Shown here one piece after another: positions 1-8,449 of a DNA stretch of 64,000 nucleotides (the stretch's first letter is position 1; every line of letters starts with the position of its first letter). A model generated the notes under the pieces. It searched no databases. It saw only the letters and a list, made by a program, of their open reading frames with translations, and was not told the origin of the DNA. A program made the position numbers and the translations under genes. Source of the DNA: Acidobacteriota bacterium (GTDB lineage: Bacteria; Acidobacteriota; Thermoanaerobaculia; Gp7-AA8); the NCBI GenBank assembly GCA_021325515.1, contig JAJPHC010000039.1, forward strand, positions 62,001-126,000, read 5' to 3'.

Positions 1-181
1 TCGCGACGCCCAGGTCGAGGATCAGCGTGGCGATGGCGAAGGCGGCGGAGAGACCGCCGATGCCGAGGAGCAGCCACATCAGGATGACCTGGACGAGCGG
101 CCATTCGGGCATCTCGTCGCGCTCGTAACGCGGGCCGCGGCGGCGGCGCCGGAAGAAGTCGCCCACGACGAACGCGTACAT
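1..181 (-). CDS. 5' fragment of a small membrane protein (runs off left edge)
   Basis: About 60 codons of a minus-strand gene are visible; the frame is open from an ATG at 179-181 to the window edge. It starts MYAFVVGDFF, continues with an arginine run and an acidic patch to residue 24, then about 30 hydrophobic residues that look like one or two membrane segments. An internal Met (codon at 110-112, reading MPEWPLVQ) is a plausible alternative start. That choice would leave room for promoters, because the outer start is only 12 bp from the divergent gene at 194. No family was recognised; only the open frame and hydrophobic profile support it. Confidence 0.55.
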   Translation of the reverse strand, partial: MYAFVVGDFFRRRRRGPRYERDEMPEWPLVQVILMWLLLGIGGLSAAFAIATLILDLGVA

Positions 182-193
182 GCGCTCTAAAAT

Positions 194-1330
194 ATGCGAA
201 TGCGCCGTTTGATTGCTTCGCTTCTGCTCCTCGCTCCGATCACGCTGTTCGCACAAGGCCGCCGTGGTGAGTGGGTCACGTACAACGAGCATGGCTGCAT
301 CGGAGGCAGCAAATGTCCCGAGAGGCGGATCCGCGTGAAGCTGGAGGATCGCCCCGTCTACGGTGTGCGTTTCAATGCGAATGACAACATCGGCGATACC
401 GCGGGCGGCAAGCTGCGCGTGAAGATCGGTGCGGATGTGATTCGCAGCTCGATGGACATCCCGCGACGCGGCGAGACGTTCGTGATCGACGTCGATGGCC
501 TGCGCGGCGAGTACCTGACGATCGAGGCCGCGGCGGACGACGAAGTCGAAGTCGCCGACATCTCGGTGATGTACGGCAGTGCCGTCGATCGCGGCGGCTC
601 CAACCGCGGAGGCGGCGGCTACGGCCGCGATCGCAGCGGCTGGCGCACCTATGAGCGCGAGGAATCGTGCATCGGCGGCGAACAGTGCCGGCAGAACGGC
701 AACCGCATCTCCATCGCCCTCGACGATCTTCCCGTCCTCGGCATCCGCTTCAACGCACGCGACAACATCGGCGAGCGCGCTGACGGCAAGCTCAACGTGC
801 GCATCGACGATCACAACATCGCGTCGTATGTCGATGTATCGCGCGACGGCAAGAGGCACGAGTTCGATGTCGATCACATCGTCGGGTCGAAGCTGATCAT
901 CAGTTGCGCGACGGATGACGAGGTCGCGATCAGCGACATCGCCGTGCTGTACGGACGCGACGATGATCGCCGCAACGACCGCTATGGCTCGGGCGATCGT
1001 TACGGGATCGAGCGGGAGAAGCGCGACTCGGGCGGCTGCATCGGCGGCTCGGAGTGCGGCGGCTCGCGCGCGAAGATCCGCATCCCGCTGCACGGCGGAA
1101 GCGTCACCTCGGTCCGCTTCTTCGCGCACGACAACGTCGGAGCGAAGGCCGGCGGCGAGCTGCGCGTGCGCGTCGACAACGAGATCCTGCGCGACTACAT
1201 CGACATCCCGCGCGACGGCCGCACGTTCACGATCGACGGGCATCACGTGGCGGGCGACTACCTGATCATCGAGACGGCCTCGGACGACGAAGTCGTGGTG
1301 CGGGACATCCGCGTGACGTACCGGGAATAA
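194..1330 (+). CDS. secreted protein with three tandem C-IGG-xx-C domains
   Basis: 378 residues. An N-terminal signal peptide (MRMRRLIASLLLLAPITLFAQ) is followed by three copies of a domain of about 100 residues, at roughly 26-130, 148-257 and 272-378. Each copy opens with a cysteine pair in the pattern CIGGxxC, continues with VRFNAxDNIG, GGKLxVxI, a (M/V/I)D(I/V)xRxG motif and ends with DDEVxVxDIxVxYG. Gly/Arg/Asp-rich linkers separate the copies. The cysteine pairs and alternating beta pattern suggest small disulfide-stabilised beta-sandwich domains in the periplasm or on the cell surface. I do not recognise the family. Another ATG at 200 could be the start. The gene is monocistronic and ends against a large inverted repeat. 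Confidence 0.85.
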   Translation: MRMRRLIASLLLLAPITLFAQGRRGEWVTYNEHGCIGGSKCPERRIRVKLEDRPVYGVRFNANDNIGDTAGGKLRVKIGADVIRSSMDIPRRGETFVIDVDGLRGEYLTIEAAADDEVEVADISVMYGSAVDRGGSNRGGGGYGRDRSGWRTYEREESCIGGEQCRQNGNRISIALDDLPVLGIRFNARDNIGERADGKLNVRIDDHNIASYVDVSRDGKRHEFDVDHIVGSKLIISCATDDEVAISDIAVLYGRDDDRRNDRYGSGDRYGIEREKRDSGGCIGGSECGGSRAKIRIPLHGGSVTSVRFFAHDNVGAKAGGELRVRVDNEILRDYIDIPRDGRTFTIDGHHVAGDYLIIETASDDEVVVRDIRVTYRE

Positions 1331-1333
1331 CCG

Positions 1334-1404
1334 TGGAGGGACAGGCGCCTCGCCTGTCCACCGAGCCGACAGGCGAGGCGCCTGTCGCTCCACGAAGGAC
1401 TACG
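1334..1404. repeat. double 21-bp palindrome between convergent genes
   Basis: Two palindromes lie in tandem: GGACAGGCG-CCT-CGCCTGTCC at 1339-1359 and GACAGGCG-AGG-CGCCTGTC at 1368-1386. They are enclosed by outer arms GTGGAG (1334-1339) and CTCCAC (1388-1393), so the whole block can fold as one long hairpin or two short ones. On the minus strand the flanking GTAGTCC supplies the TAG stop of the membrane protein ending at 1400. It could act as a bidirectional terminator, but there is no T-run. Confidence 0.8.
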
Positions 1405-2338
1405 CTCGCGACGTCAGCCCCACGGCTACGGGAATGCCCACGATCGTCGGGATCCAGAACGAGATGAGTCTGTACGTCAGGACGGCGACGATGGCGATGT
1501 GCGGCTCGATGCCGAGGCCTGTGTAGACGGCGGCCATCGCGACCTCGATCACGGCGATGCCGCCCGGCAGAAAGCTCGCGCGGCCGAGGAGGATCGGGAC
1601 GCCGTAGCCGGCGATGAGCGTGCCGGGGGTTACGGAATGCTGCGCCGCGATGAACGCGAAATAGAGCGTCGTCATGTCGAACGTCAGCGTGAGCAGCGAG
1701 CGCAATGACGCCCGGCGCCAGCCGCCGCCGCGAATCCTGGTCCATGCTTCTTCGATCGTTTCCGCGTCGATCTCCCTGCGCAGCTTCCGCGCGATCGCCA
1801 GCAGCCAGTCGCGCCGCGCCAGCAGCGTGAGCGCGCCGGCCATCATCAGGACCAGCGCGGCGATCACGCCGATCAGCGCGATCTCCGTCGTGCGCGAGAG
1901 CCGGTTCGCGTGCAGCAGCTCGATCGCACTCAGCAGCGCGACGACGACGAGCGCTCCTGTGTCGAAGATACCCGGCAGCCACGCGGCGAGGGCGGCCGAT
2001 TCGGCCGTCGTCCGCGCGCGCGTCCACTTGTAGATCGCCGCGCCGAAGCCGAGCGGGCCGCCGGCGACGAGGCAGACGGTCGCCGCTCCCAGCTCGATCG
2101 CCATCGACGTCAGCAGGCGAAGCCGGCCGCCGGCGAGGCTAACCACGCACTGCAGCAGCGATCCATTGGCAACGTAGCTGAGCGCCTGAGCCACGATCGC
2201 CGCCAGCACCCAGAGTGGCGACATGCGCGCGATCAGGCCGGCCGATCCCCGGAGGCTTGGCAGACGCGGCAGAAGAAAGTGGACGATCAGCGCGATGAAG
2301 ATCACGAGCGGGACCGCGCTGCGAAAAAAGCGTTTCAC
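1400..2338 (-). CDS. lysylphosphatidylglycerol synthase-like (UPF0104) integral membrane protein
   Basis: 312 residues, very hydrophobic, with about 7-8 predicted membrane helices and a short charged loop around residues 175-210. The pattern (FFRSAVPLVIF at the start, GGPLGFGAAIYKW near 95, and a late FLPGGIAVIEVAMA segment) matches the membrane-domain family shared by the MprF flippase domain and UPF0104 proteins. Members flip or transport lipids, or are uncharacterised; the substrate here is unknown. The start ATG overlaps the stop of the upstream PBP gene by 4 bp (ATGA), so the two are probably co-translated, which suggests a cell-envelope role. The TAG stop lies in a palindromic repeat. 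Confidence 0.7.
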   Translation of the reverse strand: MKRFFRSAVPLVIFIALIVHFLLPRLPSLRGSAGLIARMSPLWVLAAIVAQALSYVANGSLLQCVVSLAGGRLRLLTSMAIELGAATVCLVAGGPLGFGAAIYKWTRARTTAESAALAAWLPGIFDTGALVVVALLSAIELLHANRLSRTTEIALIGVIAALVLMMAGALTLLARRDWLLAIARKLRREIDAETIEEAWTRIRGGGWRRASLRSLLTLTFDMTTLYFAFIAAQHSVTPGTLIAGYGVPILLGRASFLPGGIAVIEVAMAAVYTGLGIEPHIAIVAVLTYRLISFWIPTIVGIPVAVGLTSRA

Positions 2339-4854
2339 GGATTCGTCGAGGTCTGCGCCGTGCTCGATGTGTCGGTTGCCGGAGCAGGCGGCGGCGGTTG
2401 CTGCGGCGGCGGCTCCATCGGCGGCGCAGTCTCAGCCGGCGGTGCCGTTTCCATCGGCGGAGGCGCCGGCATCATCCCGGTCGTATCGAGCGCGATCGGA
2501 TTTCCGAACTGATCGACGGCGGGCGGCGGCGGCGCCTGCGGCGTGTGCAGCGGACAAGGCTGCGTGGGCGATGTACCGCTCTTGAACGCGTCGGTCACGA
2601 TCACGTTCGACGGACATTCCGGCGTCGCGAGGCCGCCGCTCGTCTCATCGAAGGCAACGATCTCGATCCCTGCCGGCGCGGGCCAGTCGACATTCTTCTG
2701 CCCCGCGGTCACCTGCATCATGTAGCGCGTCCAGATCGGTACGGCGCCAGTGCCGCCGGAGAGTCCGACCATCGAGTTGTCGTCGAAGCCGATCCAGGTC
2801 AGCGCGAGCGTTTGCGGCGTGAAGCCGATGAACCACGCATCGCGCTCGTCGTTCGTCGTGCCGGTCTTGCCCGCCGCCGTCAGACGAAACCCCATGGAGC
2901 GCGAGCCACCCGCCGTACCTTTGATCATGACGCCCTTCATCACGTTCAACAGTACGAAGACATCGCGCGCGGGAAACACCTGCACGGGCTGAATCGCGCC
3001 GCCGGCGGAGACGACGCGTCCGCGATCGTCGGTGACGAACCGCACCGTGCGCAGAGGCAGACGGGATCCTTCCCGTGCGAGTGTCGAGTACGCATCGGCC
3101 ATCTCGATCGGCGAGATGCCGACGGCGCCGAGGATGATCGAGGGATTGGAGTTGTCGAGCTCGGACTCGACGCCGAGCGTGTGAGCCGTCTTGATGATCG
3201 GATCGATGCCGCACGCGAGGCCGATGCGCACCGACGCGGAGTTCATCGACTGCTCGAGCGCGCGCTGCACCGTCACCGTGCCGTGGTACGCATCCTCATA
3301 GTTGCGCGGCGACCAGTCGGCGGCGAAGCGGCGCTTCAACACGAAGCGTGAGTCGCTGACGAGCGTTGCCGGCGTCACCGCGCTCGACAGATTCGTGAGG
3401 CTCGGCTCGAACGCGGTGAGATAGACGAACGGCTTGAACAGCGAGCCGACCTGCCGCTTTGCATTCAATGCGCGATTGAATTGCGAGACTTCGTAGTTGC
3501 GCCCGCCGACGAGCGCGCGGATCTCGCCGGTCGGCACATCGACGTGAATCAGCACGCCCTGCAGCGGCCCGTTCGCGCGGCGGAGACGGCGGCTTCCCTT
3601 CTCCAGTCCTTCGATGCCCGAGACGAGCGAGCGCGTCGCGGTGTCCTGCGCGACGAGGTCGATCGCCGTGTAGATCTGAAGCCCGCGGCCTTTCACATCC
3701 TTGATGCCGTAGTCGCGCGCCATCTCCTGCAGCACGCGGTCGACGTAGAACGGAATCGACGACAGACCGCTGCGCTCGCGGAACGGACGCCGCGGCAACG
3801 GCGTGGCCATCGCCTGGTCGTACGCCGCGCGATCGATCTTCTTGTTTGCGAGCATGAGTCCGAGCACGGTCGCGCGGCGGCTCATCGCCCTGTCGGGGTT
3901 GTTGAACGGCGAGTAGTTGTTCGGGCTCCGGATCATCCCCGCGAGCAGCGCCGCCTCGGCCACATTGATCTCGGACAGCGGCTTGCCGAAGTAGAACCGC
4001 GACGCCTCGCCCATCCCCATGATCGAGATCGAGCGATTGCGGCCGAGGTAGATGTCGTTGAGATAGGCCTCGAGGATTTCCTTCTTCGAGTACTTCGCGT
4101 CGAGGATCACGGCCATGAAGGCCTCGACGACTTTGCGCCGCAGAGTTCTTTCGCTCGTCAGGTAGTAATTCTTGACGAGCTGCTGCGTGAGCGTGGAGCC
4201 GCCCTGCATCGCGCCCTTGCCGCGCACGTTCGTGAAAAGCGCGCGCGCGATACCGAGCGGATCGACGCCGGGGTGATGCCAGAAGCGGATGTCTTCCGTG
4301 ACGACGACCGCATCCTGCAGCGACTGCGGCACCTGATTGAGAGTGACCGGCATGCGGTTCTCGAGCTGCTCCGAAAGAATCGACGTCAGCAGCTCGGGCT
4401 CGAGCGCGATCGTCTCGCGCGGCGCGTTGTCCTTGAGCGACGTCACCGACGCGATCGCGTTCCCCTTGAACGTCACCTTCACCGCCTCGGGCGCGTAGTG
4501 GCCGCTGGGATGGGTGAACTCGCGCGTGTAGATCTCGACGCCGCCCTTCGCCTGCGCGTATTCGCCCGGCTGCGCGACCGCGCCCTGCGCTTCGCGGTAG
4601 CCGAGGCGGCTGAGCTTCTCGAGGAGATCGTCCTGCTGCAGCGCTGTGTCAGGGCGCAGTGGCATGTAGTCGGCGTAGATGCGCGTCGGCAGCGAGAGCC
4701 GCCGCACTTCGAAGCGGCGGACCGACTGGCGATACACCCAGAAGCCGAGGACACCGAAGGCGATCAGAAAGAGGACGACGACGACGGAGATCGTCTGGAA
4801 GACGGTACGCCGTTTCGGAATACGCAGTTTGAAATGCGAGGGCATATCGGTCAC
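2335..4854 (-). CDS. mrcB: class A penicillin-binding protein, PBP1B type
   Basis: 839 residues. Order: cytosolic tail, one membrane helix (about 22-40), a UB2H-like region (about 45-150), a GT51 glycosyltransferase domain with catalytic Glu187 (TED) and QGGSTLTQQL at 217-226, and a transpeptidase domain with nucleophile Ser471 (SLFK, 471-474), SMN at 536-538 and KTG at 663-665. All key motifs are intact, so it should both polymerise and cross-link peptidoglycan. The last 75 or so residues form a low-complexity Pro/Ala/Thr tail. The start is GTG at 4852-4854, overlapping the TGA of pgeF (GTGA); an in-frame ATG lies three codons further in. The tail and the UB2H assignment are my reading; the enzymatic class is firm. 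Confidence 0.93.
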   Translation of the reverse strand: MTDMPSHFKLRIPKRRTVFQTISVVVVLFLIAFGVLGFWVYRQSVRRFEVRRLSLPTRIYADYMPLRPDTALQQDDLLEKLSRLGYREAQGAVAQPGEYAQAKGGVEIYTREFTHPSGHYAPEAVKVTFKGNAIASVTSLKDNAPRETIALEPELLTSILSEQLENRMPVTLNQVPQSLQDAVVVTEDIRFWHHPGVDPLGIARALFTNVRGKGAMQGGSTLTQQLVKNYYLTSERTLRRKVVEAFMAVILDAKYSKKEILEAYLNDIYLGRNRSISIMGMGEASRFYFGKPLSEINVAEAALLAGMIRSPNNYSPFNNPDRAMSRRATVLGLMLANKKIDRAAYDQAMATPLPRRPFRERSGLSSIPFYVDRVLQEMARDYGIKDVKGRGLQIYTAIDLVAQDTATRSLVSGIEGLEKGSRRLRRANGPLQGVLIHVDVPTGEIRALVGGRNYEVSQFNRALNAKRQVGSLFKPFVYLTAFEPSLTNLSSAVTPATLVSDSRFVLKRRFAADWSPRNYEDAYHGTVTVQRALEQSMNSASVRIGLACGIDPIIKTAHTLGVESELDNSNPSIILGAVGISPIEMADAYSTLAREGSRLPLRTVRFVTDDRGRVVSAGGAIQPVQVFPARDVFVLLNVMKGVMIKGTAGGSRSMGFRLTAAGKTGTTNDERDAWFIGFTPQTLALTWIGFDDNSMVGLSGGTGAVPIWTRYMMQVTAGQKNVDWPAPAGIEIVAFDETSGGLATPECPSNVIVTDAFKSGTSPTQPCPLHTPQAPPPPAVDQFGNPIALDTTGMMPAPPPMETAPPAETAPPMEPPPQQPPPPAPATDTSSTAQTSTNP

Positions 4855-5567
4855 TGCACCACGATCGCAAGATTACGCCCGCCGGCACTCCCATCGCGGC
4901 GGAACGAGTGGAAGATCGAGCCGTCGCAACGCGTACAGAGCTCGCTGTCGACGATCGCGTCTTCGGCGAACCCGTGCTGCAGAAGCAGATCGCGGGTGAA
5001 ACGCGGGAGGTCGGCATGCGGCTTCGGATACGAGCGATCGACGTAGCGTTCGTCGAATTGCGACGCGACTTCTTCGCCGACCTCGAAGCAGCAGACGCGG
5101 ATGGAAGGGCCGAGCCACGCGCGCGAAGCGGCGGCATCGAAGCGGGTTTCGCGTTGGACGGTCGCAATCGTCTCCGCGGTGATGCGCTGAACAGCGCCGC
5201 GCCAGCCGGAGTGTACGTTCGCGATGACCGAGTGCACGGGGTCGATCATGGTGACGGGGAGGCAATCTGCAACCTTGATACCGAGTGCGGCGTTGCGTTC
5301 GCCGGAGTACAACGCGTCACAGGAATCGCATTCGTTCCATGTGTGCGGACGAGGCGTCCGCACTCCACGCACAGCCGCACCGTGCACCTGACGGCACGTG
5401 GAAAGCGAGGCGTCGATGCCGAACCTGTTCGCGATGAGCGAGGTGAGCCCGCGCGCCGCCTCTTCACTGAGAAATCCGGGGAAGTCCCGCGTCGTGTAGA
5501 AGAGCGCGAAGCCGGGCGGGATCTCGCGCGGGATCACGATGCGGCCGATCGCTGTGCTCTCAATCAT
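4851..5567 (-). CDS. pgeF: YfiH/PgeF laccase-domain protein (peptidoglycan editing factor or purine nucleoside phosphorylase)
   Basis: 238 residues with the full YfiH motif series: QVHG (about 62), ADCLPV (about 100), NVHSGWRG, GPSIRVCCFEVG, and CTRCDGSIFHSFRRDG near the C terminus. These contribute the two His and one Cys metal ligands of the family. Members have been described as peptidoglycan editing factors (removing misincorporated L-Ser) and as purine nucleoside phosphorylase/adenosine deaminase enzymes. The overlap with the PBP1B gene favours a cell-wall role. The segment GVRTPRPHT (about residues 68-76) is encoded by a perfect palindrome at 5343-5363 and looks like an in-frame insertion between the QVHG motif and the CDALYS region. 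Confidence 0.9.
   Translation of the reverse strand: MIESTAIGRIVIPREIPPGFALFYTTRDFPGFLSEEAARGLTSLIANRFGIDASLSTCRQVHGAAVRGVRTPRPHTWNECDSCDALYSGERNAALGIKVADCLPVTMIDPVHSVIANVHSGWRGAVQRITAETIATVQRETRFDAAASRAWLGPSIRVCCFEVGEEVASQFDERYVDRSYPKPHADLPRFTRDLLLQHGFAEDAIVDSELCTRCDGSIFHSFRRDGSAGGRNLAIVVQ
5343..5366. repeat. in-frame palindrome inside pgeF
   Basis: Arms GTGCGGACG (5343-5351) and CGTCCGCAC (5355-5363) flank a 3-nt loop AGG and are followed by TCC. It is the same arm-3-arm format as the other compact palindromes in the window. It is read in frame within pgeF, giving GVRTPRPH. Confidence 0.75.
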
Positions 5568-5632
5568 GGGGCTTCACGCTTTGAGAAAGTCGCCCCTGGT
5601 GCAAGAGATTCTCCATTCTCCACCAGTCACGA

Positions 5633-5685
5633 ATGGGACCACCTATCGGTCCCATAGGTCGCATCCGTCCCATTCGTCCCATCCA
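5633..5685. repeat. nonamer (ATGGGACNN) inverted array, short copy
   Basis: One forward word (ATGGGACCA) is followed by five or so reverse-complement words (NNGTCCCAT, some degenerate: GGTCGCAT, TCGTCCCAT) in 9-bp steps. It fills the space between the pgeF start and the TGA stop (5686-5688) of the downstream DUF695 gene, ending exactly at the stop codon. Confidence 0.8.
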
Positions 5686-6201
5686 TCACGATGCGAACGT
5701 GCGATAGACGCGCCACTCGGGGTCCTTCCGGACGATCACCTGCAACTCGTGCGTCGTGACTTCCTTCGCAATCGCGTCAGCCTTGGCGGTTGCGGCTTCG
5801 ACGTTCGACGTATAGAGGACGAACTCGCGCATGCCGTTGCTCGTGACGACGCCGGCAATCAGCGACTCGTTCGCGCCGCTCATCCGCTTCTCGATCAACT
5901 CTTCGATGACGTCGAGCTGTTTGACCTCCGCGCGATTGGGAAAACCGCGGTCGTTCGGCGTCCGGATCGGCGCGATGATACCGAGGCGATCGGGGAACTC
6001 CTCGCGGCCGGCGATGGGACGAAGCGCAATGTTGAAGCGCGTCGCGACGGCCTTCCCTTCGTGGCGGCCTTCGGCGATCGCCCATGATTTCGGAATCGAC
6101 CAGTTGCGCACAGGACCCACGGCATGAACTGCGCGCGCCTGACGGCGGATGATCGCCGCAGCGGTGATGAACGCGAGGAGAACGATGATGAACCAGAGCA
6201 T
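5686..6201 (-). CDS. membrane-anchored DUF695-like protein
   Basis: 171 residues from the ATG at 6199-6201. The N terminus MLWFIIVLLAFITAAAII is a single membrane helix; the rest is soluble. The stretch NWSIPKSWAIAEGRHEGK followed by RFNIALRP and a GREEFPDRLGIIAPI segment matches the DUF695 family, whose function is unknown. The C terminus carries a second alpha/beta unit (FVLYTSN, then EVTTHELQVIVRKDPEWR). The start lies 4 bp after the stop of the DUF4388 gene upstream, so the two are probably one operon. Longer in-frame extensions upstream read as shadow sequence (Arg/Ser-rich) and were not used. Confidence 0.75.
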   Translation of the reverse strand: MLWFIIVLLAFITAAAIIRRQARAVHAVGPVRNWSIPKSWAIAEGRHEGKAVATRFNIALRPIAGREEFPDRLGIIAPIRTPNDRGFPNRAEVKQLDVIEELIEKRMSGANESLIAGVVTSNGMREFVLYTSNVEAATAKADAIAKEVTTHELQVIVRKDPEWRVYRTFAS

Positions 6202-6205
6202 CGAT

Positions 6206-7015
6206 CTACGATGCGAGAGCGCGAATCTCGGTGATGCGCGAGCGGAGCTGCTCGGTGACGGCGAGGCCGCGCAGGAGCGAGGCAGTCTTCTCGAACTCCT
6301 GCACCATCGCATCGACGGCGCGCTCGCCGTCGCCGTTCATGATGCTGTCGAGAGCGTGGAGGAAATGCTTTTCGATCGTCTTGTGCGCCGAATCGCCGAT
6401 GAACTCCTCGGCCACGGCCCGAATCCGCGCGGCGAGGTCGACTAGCTCGCCATTTTCCTGATCGGAGTCTCGTTCAAATTTTTTTTTTAACTGAACGAGC
6501 TCGCCGGTGATCATTCCGTAGAGGATTTTTGCGACGTCGAACGACGACATGTTCAGCGCGCGGCCGATCTCCGCGATCGAGCGATGGCCGTCGATGCGCG
6601 TGATCAGCATCCACTCCTGAGGATTCAGCGTGATCTGCTCGTGGCGGTTCTCGCGAATCATCAGCTCCGGCACGTAGTCGACGGACGGAATCTTCTTGGA
6701 GAGCACGCGCCATTCGTCGAGCCGGCGCGCCGCTTCCATCAGAAGGTTCGTGTTCGATTTCGTGATGGTCTGGCGATCGGGCTCTTCGCCGGGAGCGAAT
6801 TGAAACTCTCCCTGATTCCAGATCGCCAGCGCGTAGATCGCTTCTTCACCGATCAGATCGCTGACCATCGCGTGCACCATCTGCCCGTTCTTCAGGTAGA
6901 TGAAACCGCGATCGGCCTCGCGGGAGAGCGTGAACTTGCCGGTTTTGCCGGAGACGCTCACCAATTGGATGATGTCAGGCAAGGGCAGTTCTTTGAGCGA
7001 TCCCTGGAAGGCCAT
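6206..7015 (-). CDS. DUF4388 (PATAN-like) protein
   Basis: 269 residues from MAFQGSLKELPLPDIIQLV at 7013-7015. Residues 1-100 match the DUF4388/PATAN fold: GSLKELPLPDIIQLVSxSGKTG, then F-x-L-x-GQMVHA and GEEAIYAL-x-W-x-GEFQF. These domains are common in delta-proteobacteria and Acidobacteria, often next to signalling genes. The middle (about 120-205) has a helix-turn-helix look (ITRIDGHRSIAEIGRALNMSSFDVAKILYGMI); the C terminus is helical. A run of eight A/T bases at about 6479-6488 encodes the KKK of LVQLKKKFE. Signalling or gliding-related roles are possible. The exact function is unknown. Confidence 0.8.
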   Translation of the reverse strand: MAFQGSLKELPLPDIIQLVSVSGKTGKFTLSREADRGFIYLKNGQMVHAMVSDLIGEEAIYALAIWNQGEFQFAPGEEPDRQTITKSNTNLLMEAARRLDEWRVLSKKIPSVDYVPELMIRENRHEQITLNPQEWMLITRIDGHRSIAEIGRALNMSSFDVAKILYGMITGELVQLKKKFERDSDQENGELVDLAARIRAVAEEFIGDSAHKTIEKHFLHALDSIMNGDGERAVDAMVQEFEKTASLLRGLAVTEQLRSRITEIRALAS

Positions 7016-7131
7016 TTGTCTCCGATTACTCGACCCGAATTTGTCCGATGACAACCGACGACCGCCGTCGCGAGGAAGAACCCGGCTGGACGTGGGTATG
7101 GATCGAAGCGTAACCCACCGCTCATGGGTCG

Positions 7132-7671
7132 TCAAGACGGTGCAAATCGTTGCCGCGCCCGCGTTTCGACCGTGACCAGCACCCAAAATCCAAATGCCGC
7201 TCCGGCGAGGAGACCGGTGGCGAGCCGCAGCGGATTCGTGCTCTCGCGGAGGCCGAGCAATTGCGTGATTCCGTCGATGGCGAGGGGGGACACCGCGATC
7301 AGGAGCATTGTCATGGGACTGATGGGACTGATGGGACCGATGCGACGGATGGGACGGATGGTGTCCCCATCAGTCCTATCCGTCCCATCAGTCCTATCCG
7401 TCCCATTCGTCAGCCCGAGCCAAATCGCAAACAGCACAATCCCCACGAGGAACCCGCCATACACCCCCACGCACCGCGCGCAGATCGGCATCGCCACTCC
7501 GCTGATCGTCAGACAGCGGTGGGGAATGCCGTGGCAGAAGATGCGGAACACGAGGCGCAGCATGGGAGGCGCCCCATGCGCGATTGCGATCGTCGCCGCG
7601 AGGGACGACCCGAGCATCAGCAGCGCGATCGCTGCGACACAGCACGCGACGATCCGCGTGTCGCGATTCAC
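7132..7671 (-). CDS. DUF2085-type membrane protein interrupted by a repeat-encoded loop
   Basis: 179 residues from a GTG at 7669-7671 that overlaps the TGA of the upstream DUF4013 gene (GTGA); an earlier GTG at 7692 would lengthen it by seven codons. The core matches DUF2085: CHGIPHRCLTI, CARCVGVYGGFLVG, and DGITQLLGLRESTNPLR before the last helices, with cysteines as in the family. Between the second-last helix pair, residues about 88-120 (NGTDRTDG ... RIGPISPISP) are encoded entirely by a nonamer inverted array (7313-7411). Because the repeat period is 9 bp the frame is kept. I infer an in-frame insertion in an extramembrane loop. Function of the family is unknown. Confidence 0.8.
   Translation of the reverse strand: MNRDTRIVACCVAAIALLMLGSSLAATIAIAHGAPPMLRLVFRIFCHGIPHRCLTISGVAMPICARCVGVYGGFLVGIVLFAIWLGLTNGTDRTDGTDRTDGDTIRPIRRIGPISPISPMTMLLIAVSPLAIDGITQLLGLRESTNPLRLATGLLAGAAFGFWVLVTVETRARQRFAPS
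7313..7411. repeat. nonamer inverted array inside a coding sequence
   Basis: The left arm has five 9-bp words, ATGGGACTG twice, then ATGGGACCG, ATGCGACGG and ATGGGACGG (7313-7357). A short centre (ATGGTGTCCCC) leads to a right arm of five words such as ATCCGTCCC, ATCAGTCCT and ATTCGTCAG to 7411. The arms are imperfect reverse complements. It lies wholly within the DUF2085 gene. Confidence 0.88.
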
Positions 7672-8396
7672 TTCTGCTGCGCCAGCCGCCACGTCTGCGC
7701 GAATGCGTAGAACGTCACGAGCATTCCCCAGAACGCGGTGAACACGATGCCGATGCAGAACAGGATGAGCCCGAGGCTGGCCGCAACGCGCGCGACGAAG
7801 AGGATGACGATCGACAGGAGGTAGTTGCCGATGTTGTCGACGATGAAGTTCTTGATCCGTCCGAACTCGAAGGCCGCGCCGAACCGCTGCTCAACCACCG
7901 CATGCAGCATCGCCGCAGGCATCCAGAACATGTACGCAAGACTGATCGGGAAAATCAGACACCACATGCCGGCGACGACGCAGCCCGCCGGGTCGAAGTC
8001 GCTGTTCGTGTGCTGGCTGATGGTGCCGAGGATGGCGGCAGGGATCACGAAGATGCCGATCAGAACGAAGAGCGGAAGGATATAGACGAACCCCACCCCC
8101 ACCAGCCGTAACCCCTCGGTGAACTTCTCGCCGAGGTCGTCCCATTCGGGGAGCGGAAGAGGATCGCCTGCGATTACATTACGGATCATCTTCGCGAGAT
8201 ACCCGAGAAGAAACGGAATGCCGATGAGCATCATCGCGAGCAGTTGGAAGAGCCCGCCGATCAGAACCTTGTTCAGCCATCGCGCGTCTTCAAACACGAA
8301 GGCGAACGGCTTCACGAAGTCGAAGCTCGCCTTCGCATCCGATGGGGACGGAGGCGGAGGCGGAGGTGGCGGCGGCGGTGTGACGATTTCGGTCAT
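7668..8396 (-). CDS. DUF4013 membrane protein
   Basis: 242 residues from ATG at 8394-8396 (MTEIV), followed by an uninterrupted proline run (about residues 7-16). The remainder has about five membrane helices with KMIRNVIAGDPLPLPEWDDLGEKFTEGL between helices 1 and 2. The phrase G-x-PLPEWxDxGxxFxxGL is the hallmark of DUF4013. The function of that family is unknown. The polyproline head could depend on EF-P for translation. It overlaps the downstream DUF2085 gene by 4 bp and diverges from the TonB-like gene at 8450. Confidence 0.82.
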   Translation of the reverse strand: MTEIVTPPPPPPPPPPSPSDAKASFDFVKPFAFVFEDARWLNKVLIGGLFQLLAMMLIGIPFLLGYLAKMIRNVIAGDPLPLPEWDDLGEKFTEGLRLVGVGFVYILPLFVLIGIFVIPAAILGTISQHTNSDFDPAGCVVAGMWCLIFPISLAYMFWMPAAMLHAVVEQRFGAAFEFGRIKNFIVDNIGNYLLSIVILFVARVAASLGLILFCIGIVFTAFWGMLVTFYAFAQTWRLAQQK

Positions 8397-8449
8397 CGCT
8401 GTAAGAAGTGTACGTGAGAATGGCGGCACGGTTGCGTCAGGCATCCCCA

